DNA from: Haladaptatus paucihalophilus DX253
Lineage (GTDB): Archaea > Halobacteriota > Halobacteria > Halobacteriales > Haladaptataceae
Length of the DNA stretch: 64,000 nucleotides
Assembly: GCF_000376445.1 (NCBI RefSeq)
Contig: NZ_AQXI01000001.1
Coordinates: 2,319,734-2,383,733, forward strand
Direction: 5' to 3'
Shown here: positions 48,778-58,023 of the stretch, one piece after another
Layout: each line of letters begins with the position of its first letter
Position numbering within the stretch: position 1 is the first letter of the stretch
Position numbers and translations under genes: made by a program
The notes under the pieces: model-generated
What the model was told of the DNA's origin: nothing
Seen by the model: only the letters and a program-made list of their open reading frames with translations
Databases searched by the model: none

Positions 48778-50157
48778 GTGTGTCGTGTTCGGGATGTGCG
48801 TCTCGTGGAAATCGCCATCCCGCTGGGGGAACGGGAGCTGGTCATCGAAACGCTGGAAGCGAGGGATATCGACTACTACATCACCGAGGAGACGAGCGGA
48901 CGTGGGGGAAGAGAGGACTACGCCGCGATTATCACGTTTCCGCTGCCGCAAAACGCGGTGCAACCCGTCATCGACGAACTCCGCGATGTCGGACTCAGCG
49001 AGGAAGCCCACGTCATCATCATCGACGCCGAGGTGGACGTCTCGACGCGTTTCGAGCGACTCGTCGAGCGCTACACCGCGAAACGCGGTCGTCGGATTCG
49101 CATCGCCCGCGAGGAGATTCGCATCCACGCCCGCGAACTCTCGCCGAGCCTCCGAACGTTCGTCACGATGACGATCGTGAGCGCGGTCGTCGCCACGGCG
49201 GGGTTGTTGCTCGACTCTCCGGCGGTCGTCGTGGGGTCGATGGTCATCGCGCCGCTGGTCGGCCCGGCGCTGTCCGCCAGTATCGGAACGGTCCTCGACG
49301 ACCGAGACCTGTTTCGACGTGGCGTGCGGTTACAGGTCCTCGGCGTCGTTCTCGCGGTAGCGAGCGCCGCCGCCTTCGCCACGCTCGTTCGGTTTATCCC
49401 GCTGTTTCCGCCGGGGACGGACGTGACGCGAATTCCGGAGGTCGCCATTCGAATCTCCCCCGATTTCCTGTCGCTCATCATCGCGCTCGGCGCGGGAATC
49501 GCCGGTATCGTGAGTCTGTCGGCCGGTGCCTCGACCGCTCTCGTCGGCGTCATGATCGCCGTTGCGCTCATCCCGCCCGCCGCCACGGTCGGCATCGGCA
49601 TCGCGTGGGGCGAACCGGTCGTGACCGTCAGCGCGGGCATCCTCGTGTTGGTCAACCTGTTGGCCATCAACCTCTCCGCCCTCCTCACGCTCCGTTACAT
49701 GGGCTATCGGCCGAAAGAGTGGCTGAAACTCCAACGTTCCAACTGGGAGACGGCCAAACGGGTATCTCTCCTCATCCTCGTTATCGTCCTCCTGTCGGCC
49801 TTCCTCGGCGGGGTGACGTACTCGTCGATTCAGGACGCGCAGTTCGAACGGAGCGTTCGGACAACGACCGACGCCTTGCTCGAACTGCCGCAATACTCCG
49901 GGGGAGAACGGCTCGAAGTTGATGTCCGGTACGGGCCGTCCGTTCCGCTTCCTCGGAAGTACCGCGACCCCGCCGTCCCGTTTCATCGGCCACGGGAGGT
50001 CATCGTTACCGTCGGTAAACCGACGAACGAACGGTATCCCGGACTGGCGGAACGGCTTCGCGCCCGTCTCTACCGACGGACGGGCCGAGACGTCTCCGTT
50101 CAAATCCGTTACGTCAGCATCGACGAAGCGCCTCGCCGCGGTATCGAGAGAAATTGA
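48778..50157 (+). CDS. DUF389/TIGR00341 membrane protein, copy 1
   Basis: A 459-residue protein. Residues 1-115 form a cytoplasmic alpha/beta domain (LVEIAIPLGERELVIETLEA, FPLPQNAVQPVIDEL), then about six membrane helices (TAGLLLDSPAVVVGSMVIAP, LIIALGAGIAGIVSLSAGAS, LVGVMIAVALIPPAATVGIG), then a C-terminal soluble domain. The function of DUF389 is not known. GTG 48778 is the outer start; GTG 48796 (MRLVEIA) aligns better with copy 2. The tandem copy follows after 65 nt. Confidence 0.88.
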   Translation: MCRVRDVRLVEIAIPLGERELVIETLEARDIDYYITEETSGRGGREDYAAIITFPLPQNAVQPVIDELRDVGLSEEAHVIIIDAEVDVSTRFERLVERYTAKRGRRIRIAREEIRIHARELSPSLRTFVTMTIVSAVVATAGLLLDSPAVVVGSMVIAPLVGPALSASIGTVLDDRDLFRRGVRLQVLGVVLAVASAAAFATLVRFIPLFPPGTDVTRIPEVAIRISPDFLSLIIALGAGIAGIVSLSAGASTALVGVMIAVALIPPAATVGIGIAWGEPVVTVSAGILVLVNLLAINLSALLTLRYMGYRPKEWLKLQRSNWETAKRVSLLILVIVLLSAFLGGVTYSSIQDAQFERSVRTTTDALLELPQYSGGERLEVDVRYGPSVPLPRKYRDPAVPFHRPREVIVTVGKPTNERYPGLAERLRARLYRRTGRDVSVQIRYVSIDEAPRRGIERN

Positions 50158-50222
50158 CTGACATGTTGATATGAACTAACCGACTATCGGCCCGCGATTA
50201 TATCAATCTGCAAACCCCATCG

Positions 50223-51557
50223 GTGACTGTGCGACTCGTACAGGTATCCATCCCGACGGGCGAGCGAGAAACGGTCGTCGAGACGCTCGACTCCGAGGGA
50301 ATTGATTTCTTTCTGACCGACGAAACGGGTGGTCGCCGTTATACCGCGATTGCGACGTTTCCGCTCCCGCAGAACGCCGTGCAGCCGGTTATCGACAAGC
50401 TTCACGATGCGGGACTGAGCGACGAGGCTCACACGGTCATCATCGACGCCGAGACGGATACGTCCCGACAGTTCGAACAACTGGCGAAACGCTACGAGGC
50501 GGAAAACGGCGCGGACCGCATCGCGCGCGACGAAATCCTAACCGCGGCGCGGGAACTGTCCCCGCGGTTGCGGACGTTCGTCTTCATGACCGTCGTGAGT
50601 GCGGTCGTCGCCACGGCGGGGTTGTTGCTCGACTCTCCGGCGGTCGTCGTGGGGTCGATGGTCATCGCGCCGCTGGTCGGTCCGGCGTTATCGGCAGGCG
50701 TTGGCACCGTTTTGGACGAAAGCGCCCTGTTCACCCGCGGCGTCAAACTGCAACTGCTCGGCGTCACCGTGGCCATCGCCAGCGCGACGTTGTTCGCATT
50801 CTTCGTCAGAGTTCTCTACCTCTTTCCACCGAACACGGATATCACGGCAATATCACAGATAAGCGGGCGGCTGACTCCGGATTTCCTCTCGCTCATCGTC
50901 GCGCTCGGTGCGGGTTCGGCGGGCGTTATCAGTCTGGCCGCGGGCGTATCGGTCGCCCTCGTCGGGGTCATGATCGCCGCGGCCCTCATCCCGCCCGCCG
51001 CCGCCGTCGGTATCGGCATCGCGTGGGGGAGTCCGGTGGTCGCGTTAAGTGCTGGGGTTCTCGTCCTCGTCAACGTCCTCTCCATCAACCTCTCGGCCAT
51101 AGTGACGCTCCAGTACATGGGGTATCGGCCGAAGAACTGGTTCAAACTGGAGCGCTCCCGAGAGGAGGCCATCAAACGAATCGGGGCCCTCGTCGTCGCC
51201 CTCGCCGTTCTTTCGGTCTTTCTCGGCGGCGTTACCTACTTCTCGTATCAAGGCGCGCAGTTCGAGCAGGGAGCAGACAGGGCGGTGACGAACGTCTTCG
51301 AGCAGCCGCGGTATCAGCAGGCGGAACGGCTTCAGATGCAGGTCCAGTACCGACAGACGTTCCCGCTCGGCAAGACTACCTACACGCGAAACCTCCCGTT
51401 CCGCGAACCACATCGCGTCGTGGTCACCGTCGGTCGTCCGCGGGGCGAGCAGTACCCGGATCTCGCCGAGCGAATCTACGACCGAATCGCCACTCGGACG
51501 GGTCGCACGGTCGGGGTTCAGATTCGGTACGTCGAAACGGACGACGTGTCGGCCTGA
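50223..51557 (+). CDS. DUF389/TIGR00341 membrane protein, copy 2
   Basis: A 444-residue paralogue of copy 1 with the same plan: VRLVQVSIPTGERETVVETL, then the helices with TAGLLLDSPAVVVGSMVIAP, and a soluble C-terminus (IGVTYFS-like, then TVGVQIRYVETDD). It starts at GTG. An 80-nt stretch (50601-50680) is identical to 49183-49262 in copy 1, although flanking codons differ. This suggests recent gene conversion or a nucleotide-level constraint. It is likely transcribed with copy 1 or from its own promoter in the 65-nt gap. Confidence 0.88.
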   Translation: MTVRLVQVSIPTGERETVVETLDSEGIDFFLTDETGGRRYTAIATFPLPQNAVQPVIDKLHDAGLSDEAHTVIIDAETDTSRQFEQLAKRYEAENGADRIARDEILTAARELSPRLRTFVFMTVVSAVVATAGLLLDSPAVVVGSMVIAPLVGPALSAGVGTVLDESALFTRGVKLQLLGVTVAIASATLFAFFVRVLYLFPPNTDITAISQISGRLTPDFLSLIVALGAGSAGVISLAAGVSVALVGVMIAAALIPPAAAVGIGIAWGSPVVALSAGVLVLVNVLSINLSAIVTLQYMGYRPKNWFKLERSREEAIKRIGALVVALAVLSVFLGGVTYFSYQGAQFEQGADRAVTNVFEQPRYQQAERLQMQVQYRQTFPLGKTTYTRNLPFREPHRVVVTVGRPRGEQYPDLAERIYDRIATRTGRTVGVQIRYVETDDVSA

Positions 51558-51580
51558 ACGTCCGAACTCGCCGACCGGTC

Positions 51581-52540
51581 TTATCCGTCGAACGGAAGTT
51601 CGGGTTCGTAGCCGATGGCTTCGACGGCCGCGTCGAGCGTTCCCGTCACGTTCTCGTCCTCCTCGATGCTCATGTACAGGTCGGCCTCCACGTCGGTCGA
51701 GAGGTCGGACTTGTTGCAGACGGTGAGGACGGGCACGTCGCCGAACTGCTCTTCGACCGAATCGCGGAGTTCGAGTTGGGCGTCGAGCGGGTAGCCACAG
51801 TAGGCGCTCGGGTCCACGAAGAACAGGATGCAGTCGGCGAGGTGCGTGAGCGCCGATACCGCCTGCGATTCGATGCCGTTTCGCTCGTCCGCGGGTCGGT
51901 CGAGCAGTCCCGGCGTGTCCACGATTTGGTAGCGAATGTGGTCGCGCTCGAAGTGACCGACGTGAATCCCCTTCGTGGTGAAGGGATACTCCGCGATTTC
52001 GTTGCGCGCGTTGGTTATCGTGTTGACGAACGACGACTTTCCGACGTTGGGATACCCGGCGACGACCACGGTCGGGTCGGCCGGGTCGATGTCCGGGAGG
52101 TCCCGAAGGTCGTTTCGCGCCGCGTTGATACGGTCGAGGTCGTCCTCGACTTCCTCCACGATGGACGCGAGGCGAGCGAACCCCTGCTTTCGCACCTTGC
52201 GGGCGTAGTTGATGTCGCCGCGGAGTTTTCCTTGGTACTCGCGGCCGATGTCCTTCGTCTTGCGGGAGGCCCATTGGATTTCCGACAGACTCTTTCGAAT
52301 CTCGTCAACGTTCACGACGGCGTCGGCCAGTTCGTAGTAGAACGGGTCCACTTCCTCGAAGTCCGGCCACGCGGTGACGATATTCTGCAGATTGTCCGAT
52401 AGGATGTTCGAGGCGGTTTGGAGCATGGACTGTTGGGCCTGAATGCCGCTCTTGGCCCGGCCTGCTCGTGTCGCCCGCGAGAACGCCTTGTCGATGAGTT
52501 CCTCCGACGTGGGCGTCGTCGGTAGGGTCTCGAAAATCAT
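51581..52540 (-). CDS. NOG1-family GTP-binding protein
   Basis: A 319-residue GTPase. A helical N-terminal domain (residues 1-150) leads to G1 VVAGYPNVGKSSFVNTI, G2/G3 YPFTTKGIHVGHF and IVDTPGLLDRP, and G4 VCNKSDLS. This order is that of NOG1 GTPases of ribosome assembly. The start ATG at 52540 begins MIFETLPTTPTSEELIDKAF, which fits NOG1; the longer frame does not. It faces copy 2 tail to tail. Confidence 0.92.
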   Translation of the reverse strand: MIFETLPTTPTSEELIDKAFSRATRAGRAKSGIQAQQSMLQTASNILSDNLQNIVTAWPDFEEVDPFYYELADAVVNVDEIRKSLSEIQWASRKTKDIGREYQGKLRGDINYARKVRKQGFARLASIVEEVEDDLDRINAARNDLRDLPDIDPADPTVVVAGYPNVGKSSFVNTITNARNEIAEYPFTTKGIHVGHFERDHIRYQIVDTPGLLDRPADERNGIESQAVSALTHLADCILFFVDPSAYCGYPLDAQLELRDSVEEQFGDVPVLTVCNKSDLSTDVEADLYMSIEEDENVTGTLDAAVEAIGYEPELPFDG

Positions 52541-52641
52541 GGGCATTCGTATGCTCTCGCCCCTTAAAAGGGCGTTCATACCGTCGTGCGAGCCGATTTT
52601 GGCGAGAGACTTTTGTTTTCCGCCTTCCAACGTATGTACCC

Positions 52642-53007
52642 ATGACCAACTGGTACGCGGTCTTCGTCGGCTTCGTCGTCTCCGTCCTCGCGGGCATCGT
52701 CGCGTTCGCCCTCCCCGGAATCGGACACGTCGCGGCGGGACTCGCCGGTGGCTTCGCCGCTGGCTACGTCGCCGGCGGCGGACTGGGAAGCGGCTTCTGG
52801 CACGGCCTGCTCGCCGGTTCCATCGGCGGCGTCATCGTCGCCCTGTTCCTCGGACTGGGTGGAACCATCGTCGGCGGCCTCGCGGGCGGCCCGGTCGGGT
52901 CGCTGTTCGGCGGTATCGGCCTCTTCTTCGCGGCCGTCTTCGTCGCGTTCCTGCTGGCGCTCGACAGCGCCATCGGCGGTGCCATCGGCGGCGTGCTGAA
53001 AGAGTGA
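52642..53007 (+). CDS. DUF5518 family membrane protein, second locus
   Basis: A 121-residue protein of four Gly/Ala-rich helices: FVVSVLAGIVAFALPGIG, AGGFAAGYVAGGGLGSGF, GGVIVALFLGLGGTIVGG and IGLFFAAVFVAFLLALDSAI. The glycine-zipper-like repetition is typical of DUF5518 and related small membrane proteins. The role is unknown. It diverges from the NOG1 gene by about 100 nt. Compared with the member at 35262 it has far higher GC and no decay around it. Confidence 0.78.
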   Translation: MTNWYAVFVGFVVSVLAGIVAFALPGIGHVAAGLAGGFAAGYVAGGGLGSGFWHGLLAGSIGGVIVALFLGLGGTIVGGLAGGPVGSLFGGIGLFFAAVFVAFLLALDSAIGGAIGGVLKE

Positions 53008-53161
53008 TTGGATTGGGTTCGACGGCGACGCGAACGTGGCCGGTACGAGGGTGAGGAAACCGTTCTCGATTCATCGTCGATGACGAACCCGCTCGAAACA
53101 TTCGGAGCCTGACCGGTTCCCGGGATGTTTATGGCTGTGTCAGTTGAGAATACAGTCCGCG

Positions 53162-53971
53162 ATGCCATACTTTGAGATCCACGATGGCGTGCCGATCTAC
53201 TACGAAGATAAGGGGCAAGGGGAGACGATTCTACTCGTCCACGGATGGATGATGAACGCAGAGTACTGGTGGCAGAAGAACTTCGATGTGTTGGCAGAAT
53301 CCCATCGAGTCGTAGCGTTGGACCTTCGGGGACATGGACTCTCTGGAAAGACTGATGCAGGCCACACCCTCGCACAGTACGCACGGGACGTTCGGGAATT
53401 GATCGAGACGCTCGAACTCACCGACGTTACCCTCGTGGGCTGGTCGATGGGGACAGCAGTCCTTCTCGAATATCTCGACCAGTTTGGAAGCCATCGACTC
53501 TCGAGGGCCGTATTCGTGGATCAGAGTCCAAAATTACAGTACGATGACGACTGGCCACACGGATCTCCCGGTAAGTTCTCGGGTATCGATGGTATCGATA
53601 TCGCGACGAACCTCACGTACAATCGTCCATCGATTGCAAAGTCGTTCCTCGAGTCAATGTTCAGCGAACCACCGACGGCTGACACGATAGACGAGATGTA
53701 CGCCGAGACCACCAAGACACCGACGAGCGTCGCCATCGATATCTTCCTGGATGTCGTCTATGCCGACTTCCGACCGGTGTTATCCACTATCGATGTCCCG
53801 GTCCTGCTGCTCTACGGCGAACGGAACGATATCTTCCCAACCGATGTCGGGGGGTGGCTCGAGGATCACCTCTCCGAGGCGACCCTCGTACGGTTCGACC
53901 AGAGCGGACACTGCCCCTTCTGGGAAGAAGCCGAAAAGTTCAATCAGACGGTCGCCTCATTCGCGGAGTGA
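53162..53971 (+). CDS. Alpha/beta hydrolase with less GC-rich codon use
   Basis: A 269-residue hydrolase: oxyanion motif LVHGWMMNAEYW, LDLRGHGLSGK, nucleophile Ser95 in VGWSMGTA, acid in LLYGERNDIF and His in QSGHCPFWEE. It is like esterases, haloperoxidases or lactonases. It uses more A/T-ending codons and CTCGAG-type words than its neighbours, so it was probably acquired by transfer. ATG 53162 is chosen because MPYFEIHDG is the usual family start. No operon partner. Confidence 0.87.
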   Translation: MPYFEIHDGVPIYYEDKGQGETILLVHGWMMNAEYWWQKNFDVLAESHRVVALDLRGHGLSGKTDAGHTLAQYARDVRELIETLELTDVTLVGWSMGTAVLLEYLDQFGSHRLSRAVFVDQSPKLQYDDDWPHGSPGKFSGIDGIDIATNLTYNRPSIAKSFLESMFSEPPTADTIDEMYAETTKTPTSVAIDIFLDVVYADFRPVLSTIDVPVLLLYGERNDIFPTDVGGWLEDHLSEATLVRFDQSGHCPFWEEAEKFNQTVASFAE

Positions 53972-54226
53972 ATCCGTTGTCCCGAGTCCCCGACTCGTGA
54001 GCAGTTGCTTTGATCCGCTGACACTGCCGAATTGAATCTGTCACCAAATGCTCTCCGCACGCTCGTCAGACGAAATTCGATGACGATCTCGGCCACGACC
54101 GCGCTCGATTCGGTTGCAGGGGAACGGGACCGGTTCGGTGTGCCAATCCATCGGTATGCGGAACGAACCTTCGAATCAGAGCGGTCCTCCGGGAGTGACT
54201 TTTGCGAGGAGCACAAAGAACCGAAC

Positions 54227-54541
54227 ATGGCGAAAATAGACGCCGACACGATACTTCCGTCCGAACACATCCAACAAGCGGTCACGGCGGGTCGAATCTC
54301 GCAACTCCACCGTGGCAACCCGTACGCCGAGGAAGGCGACACCTTCGACATCGACGGCGAGACGTTCGAGGTCGTCGAAGTGAGCGAGCGGAAACTCGGA
54401 GATTTAACCGACGAGGACGCACAAGCCGAAGGCTCGGAGGACCTGGACGCCTACCGCGAGCGCCTGAATCACGCCCACGACGACTTCGAATGGGACGACA
54501 GCGCGACGGTGTACCGACATCGCTTCGAAGTTGTCGAGTGA
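54227..54541 (+). CDS. ASCH-domain-like small protein
   Basis: A 104-residue acidic protein with the order ADTILPSEHIQQAVTAGRIS, LHRGNPYAEEGDTFDIDGET, VVEVSERKLGDLTDEDAQAE and a final TVYRHRFEVVE. The arrangement (helix, strands holding a binding face, and a D/E-rich loop) fits ASCH-type RNA-binding proteins. It is probably a nucleic-acid or nucleotide binder; the target is open. Its start ATG is preceded by GAAC rather than a ribosome site, so it is probably leaderless. Confidence 0.7.
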   Translation: MAKIDADTILPSEHIQQAVTAGRISQLHRGNPYAEEGDTFDIDGETFEVVEVSERKLGDLTDEDAQAEGSEDLDAYRERLNHAHDDFEWDDSATVYRHRFEVVE

Positions 54542-54544
54542 GGA

Positions 54545-54625
54545 CGGCGGAGCGGGACGAGATGGACGGGCGAACGGAGTAGACGTATGGGATGGACGGG
54601 ACGGACAGGACAGACACACGAACGA
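54545..54625. repeat. GACGG/GGACGGGA low-complexity tract
   Basis: Repeated short words (GACGGCGG, GATGGACGGG, GGACGGGACGGACAGGACAG) after the stop of the ASCH-like gene and before the RimK-type gene. No coding character. Confidence 0.5.
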
Positions 54626-54666
54626 GACGGGCGAACTTTTTATCGGCCGACGCCAACCCATAGCCA

Positions 54667-55533
54667 ATGCTGAATTTGGCGGTCGCCTATCGAAAGGAGA
54701 CGTTCGAGCGACTCCGCGACCCGCTCGCAGAGCGCGAAATCAGGGTCCGCCACGTTCCGAGCGAGTCGCGGACGTTCGACCTCGCCGACCCGCCGTGGGG
54801 TCCCGACGAGTTCGACGCGGGCTTCGTCTACCCGTCACGAATGATGGAGGGCGGCGTGGTCGATGGGCTGTTGGCCGTCCCGTGGGTGAACGACCGTGAG
54901 GCCGTCCTCACATCGCGGAACAAGGGCGGCGTCATCGCCCGACTCGACCGAGCGGGGATTCCGGTCCCGAAGACCGTCGTCGTCTCGAACCCCGTCGAGG
55001 AGGCGAACCTCGTGGACGCGTTCGAGGCGTTCGACCCGCCGGTCGTGGTGAAACCTAACTCCACGACGCGGGGGACCGGAATCGCAAAAGTGGACGACGT
55101 TGATTCCTTCCTCGGCGTGGTGGACTACCTGAACCTCGTCCACGACTACCGCGCGACGGGGGACAAATCGTTCCTCGTGCAGGAGTACCTCCCGGCGGCC
55201 GTCGATTACCGCGCGATGGTCGTCGACGGCGAGTACGTCGGCGCGGTCGAACGGCGGCTGCCCGAGGACGCGCTGACGGCCGGACGCTGGAAGCACAACG
55301 TCCACCGCGGTGCCGAGGCGCGCGGCGTCCGCTTATCCGAGGAGTTCCGGGATATCGCGGAACGGACGGCGGAGACGCTCGGGATTCCGTTCTGCGGCGT
55401 CGACCTGCTCGTCGTCGGCGACCGGGTGGTCGTCAACGAGACGAACGCGCGGCCGACGATAGACGCGGAAACGAAGTACGAAAATGGATTCTACGACCGC
55501 CTCGCCGAACTCGTTCGGACTACTCGACGCTGA
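54667..55533 (+). CDS. RimK-type ATP-grasp ligase
   Basis: A 288-residue ATP-grasp enzyme. The N-terminal pre-grasp part (residues 1-90) is followed by VVVKPNSTTRGTGIAKVDDV (ATP-binding hairpin and loop), LVQEYLPAAVDYRAMVVDGE, and VVVNETNARPTIDAE with the metal acids. Such ligases add amino acids (often Glu) to proteins or cofactors, for example on F420 or lysine carrier. Substrate not decided. Its end overlaps the hsp20 gene on the other strand by 14 nt. Confidence 0.85.
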   Translation: MLNLAVAYRKETFERLRDPLAEREIRVRHVPSESRTFDLADPPWGPDEFDAGFVYPSRMMEGGVVDGLLAVPWVNDREAVLTSRNKGGVIARLDRAGIPVPKTVVVSNPVEEANLVDAFEAFDPPVVVKPNSTTRGTGIAKVDDVDSFLGVVDYLNLVHDYRATGDKSFLVQEYLPAAVDYRAMVVDGEYVGAVERRLPEDALTAGRWKHNVHRGAEARGVRLSEEFRDIAERTAETLGIPFCGVDLLVVGDRVVVNETNARPTIDAETKYENGFYDRLAELVRTTRR

Positions 55534-55909
55534 TGTTCGCTGATTCGTCCGTCTTCTCGAACGTGACTTCGAGGACGCCGTTGTTGTAGGTCGCTTTCGC
55601 GGAACTCTCGTCCACGCGCGCCGGGAGCGCGATGCGCTCGTCGTACTCGCGGTGGTCGCTGGCGGCGCTGATGGTCATCGATTCGCCGTCGCATTTGAGG
55701 TCGATGTCGTTCTTCTCGACGCCGGGGAGGTCGGCGATGACGCGGATCAGTTCGTCGTCTTCGTGGATGTCGACGTGCGTGTCGGCACCGAATCCGGTCG
55801 TGCCGGTATCGACCTGCATATCGACGTTGCCGCCCATCATATCGTTCATCATGCGCTCTATCTCTCGAAAGAGATCGTCGAAGGGGTCGTCGCGGTCGTC
55901 TCGTCGCAT
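55520..55909 (-). CDS. Small heat-shock protein Hsp20
   Basis: A 129-residue alpha-crystallin-type chaperone. A short N-terminal region (MRRDDRDDPFDDLFREIERM) is followed by the alpha-crystallin domain VDIHEDDELIRVIADLPGVE, LKCDGESMTISAASDHREY and IALPARVDESSAKATYNNGV, then LEVTFEK. It holds unfolding proteins under stress. Start at ATG 55909 is preferred over an upstream in-frame ATG at 55957 because the short form matches the family. Confidence 0.9.
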   Translation of the reverse strand: MRRDDRDDPFDDLFREIERMMNDMMGGNVDMQVDTGTTGFGADTHVDIHEDDELIRVIADLPGVEKNDIDLKCDGESMTISAASDHREYDERIALPARVDESSAKATYNNGVLEVTFEKTDESANISVE

Positions 55910-56058
55910 ACCTGAGGCTAAGCCCTTCCCGGGCAAAAGGTTTTGGACAGGCGTCAACCGTTCCGATTCCGTTGCGACGAATCGGACTTACGTCCGACCT
56001 TTCGGAACGCTGACTCGCCTCCCGTCTGAAAAAATGCCGCTATCCGCGAACGTGTCGA

Positions 56059-56394
56059 TTAGTCGTCCTGGTTCTGCCAGTTGAAGTTCTGGGCGTTGGA
56101 CCAGGCGACCTGCGCGTTCTCGTTGCTCTGGTAGCTCGCTTGGATGGCCGTTGCGTCGTCGGATTCCGCATCGCCACCGATGCTGCCCGCGGCCGAAACC
56201 GCGTAGTTGTCCTCTTGCGAGTTGGCGTTACCCTGTGCGACATACTGGGTCTGGCTGACGTCAGAACTCGCGTACTGGCCGCTTACTTGTACTTGGTTGT
56301 CGTCGGCGAGTGCCGCCGCGTTACCCGCGAATCCGACTGCGAACAAACTTCCCACGACGGTCATCGTGAGCAGGATCTTGAGTGCTTTTCTCAT
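56059..56394 (-). CDS. Exported Gln/Asn/Ser-rich small protein
   Basis: A 111-residue protein with a Sec-type signal (MRKALKILLTMTVVGSLFAV, then GFAGNAAA as cleavage region). The mature 85 residues are rich in Q, N, S and A with a recurring Q-x-A-x-x-N/S rhythm: NQVQVSGQYASSDVSQTQYV, QGNANSQEDNYAVSA, AIQASYQSNENAQVAWSNAQ and NFNWQNQDD. This is reminiscent of curli-minor or prion-like beta-solenoid repeats, though too short for certainty. No Cys. It could be a fibre-forming or matrix protein. It stands alone. Confidence 0.65.
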   Translation of the reverse strand: MRKALKILLTMTVVGSLFAVGFAGNAAALADDNQVQVSGQYASSDVSQTQYVAQGNANSQEDNYAVSAAGSIGGDAESDDATAIQASYQSNENAQVAWSNAQNFNWQNQDD

Positions 56395-56827
56395 TGTTTT
56401 TCTCTCCGGGCGGGAGAGTCCGTTACTGGACACCACCTGTCAGCGGTGCTGTCCGCCCCACCCATCATGCCTCATCGGGGGTGTCGTAAATGAACGGGTA
56501 GCATCGTTGAGTCCGTTTGCGCCGTTTGTGAACGACGGAACTCGCACCTAAACGTCGGTAACGTGGAAAATCGGGGGCGTAGGACGTCTGCCGCGGTCGC
56601 GGATACGTGTCGGTAAACGTTTCGTCCCGTGTTTCGAATGGCGGAATCCGGCGCTGATTGATGATAATTCACAATTCAAAAGTCCCATGTTAACATCTAT
56701 CACAATTCCCTGCAGTGAATAACAGGACCGCTCCACGAGTTGTCGGCGTTACTCGGGCGTATGAACGAATACCGTCCCGTCGCCCCACGAAAAACGAACC
56801 GTCGAATCGACGGTCAGAAGCGGTTGG
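56395..56827. other. Intergenic region before the gap gene end
   Basis: About 430 nt. CGGGCGGGAGAG near the start of the secreted-protein gene is its ribosome-site area. The stretch 56660-56715 is AT-rich (TGATAATTCACAATTCAAAAG) and may be a promoter, but no gene starts nearby on the plus strand that I can support. Confidence 0.4.
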
Positions 56828-57841
56828 TTAGAAGCCGATTCCGAGCGCGTCGTTCGTCGTTTCGATGCTCTCCTCGGCGTCGGCAGCGTTCGTTACCGCA
56901 CGGATGGCGTCCACGTTCTCGGGAACCACGTCGCTCTCTTGGTGGATGGCTTGGAACAGATAGAGGTCGTTCCCTTCCATCGAGACGGATTCGCCCCAGA
57001 CGCAGTTCTCCCAGAAGTCGCCGCGGGGCCGACCCCTGTCCATGGCGAACTCCTTGAGCTTGCCCGCGCCGTCGATGTCCATGTGCTCGGGAATCACGAA
57101 GATGCGAGACTGGCGTTCGAGCAGTTCGCGCACCTCCTCGGCATCCGGTTCGGCTTCGAGCGAGACGTTGATGCTGTGCATGTGCATCAGCGTCGCCGGA
57201 ACCTTCAGTCCGAGCGTGTCGATGGCGAGGTCCGGGAAGATGGTCTTCACGTCCGGGCCGTGATGCGACGGCAGCGACACCGGGTTCGGAACGATGTCGT
57301 TGATGGGACCGCGCCCGGTCTGGGCCGGGTCGCCGCCACGGCGGACGAGCGTCGCGCGAACCTTCTCGACCCCGTACTCCTCGCGGAGGGGGGCGACGAG
57401 CCGCGAGAGCCCGGTCGTGTTACACGACACGACGCGGACGTGCTGTGCGCCGACCGCCTCGTCGTAGTTGGCGCGCGCGTTGAAACTCGTGTCCGCGACG
57501 CTCGCGTCCTCACCGCCCTGATAGAGCGCGGGCGTGTCGTACTCGTCGTACAGCGATTTGTTGTCCGCGCCGATGCCGGACGGACAGGCGTCGACGATGA
57601 CGTCGGCCGCCTCGACCAGTTCCTCGACCATTCCCGCCAGTTCGATTCCCGCGTCGTCGAACCGGCCCGCCCGTTCCTCGATAGCGGCGTAGAGTGGGTA
57701 GCCGTTCTCGACGGCTCCCTCGGCCTCGAAATTGGGCCGGGTTTTTGCGACACCGACGACTTCCATGTCCGGTTGCGCCCGAACGGCGTCAGCGACTCGC
57801 TTCCCGATAGTCCCGTACCCGTTAATGCCGACCTGTAGCAT
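56828..57841 (-). CDS. gap: Type II glyceraldehyde-3-phosphate dehydrogenase
   Basis: A 337-residue archaeal type II GAPDH: nucleotide site [17 protein letters not shown], active Cys140 in [12 protein letters not shown] and [20 protein letters not shown], the phosphate region. It oxidises or reduces glyceraldehyde-3-phosphate in gluconeogenesis or glycolysis; in haloarchaea the type II enzyme serves mainly gluconeogenesis. MLQVGING starts at 57841, better than the longer frame. Monocistronic. Confidence 0.93.
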   Translation of the reverse strand: MLQVGINGYGTIGKRVADAVRAQPDMEVVGVAKTRPNFEAEGAVENGYPLYAAIEERAGRFDDAGIELAGMVEELVEAADVIVDACPSGIGADNKSLYDEYDTPALYQGGEDASVADTSFNARANYDEAVGAQHVRVVSCNTTGLSRLVAPLREEYGVEKVRATLVRRGGDPAQTGRGPINDIVPNPVSLPSHHGPDVKTIFPDLAIDTLGLKVPATLMHMHSINVSLEAEPDAEEVRELLERQSRIFVIPEHMDIDGAGKLKEFAMDRGRPRGDFWENCVWGESVSMEGNDLYLFQAIHQESDVVPENVDAIRAVTNAADAEESIETTNDALGIGF

Positions 57842-58023
57842 GTACATCTGCCGCTCCAACCCCCGCGACTAAAACGGTTTCGAGCGACGATGCAGGAAAA
57901 CAACTCGATAGCGAGTAATTCGCGGGTTTTCGGGCGAATTCACCTCTCGGGGAACCGAGAGATAGCGCATCCGACCGTACTAAAAGGGAACACCTAACCG
58001 CCCCGGAGCGCAACCGCCCTGGT

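Noticed and set aside
47982-49922. 646-codon plus-strand frame over engB and the first DUF389 gene
   Set aside because: engB has all GTPase motifs on the minus strand and the DUF389 gene uses a different plus frame.
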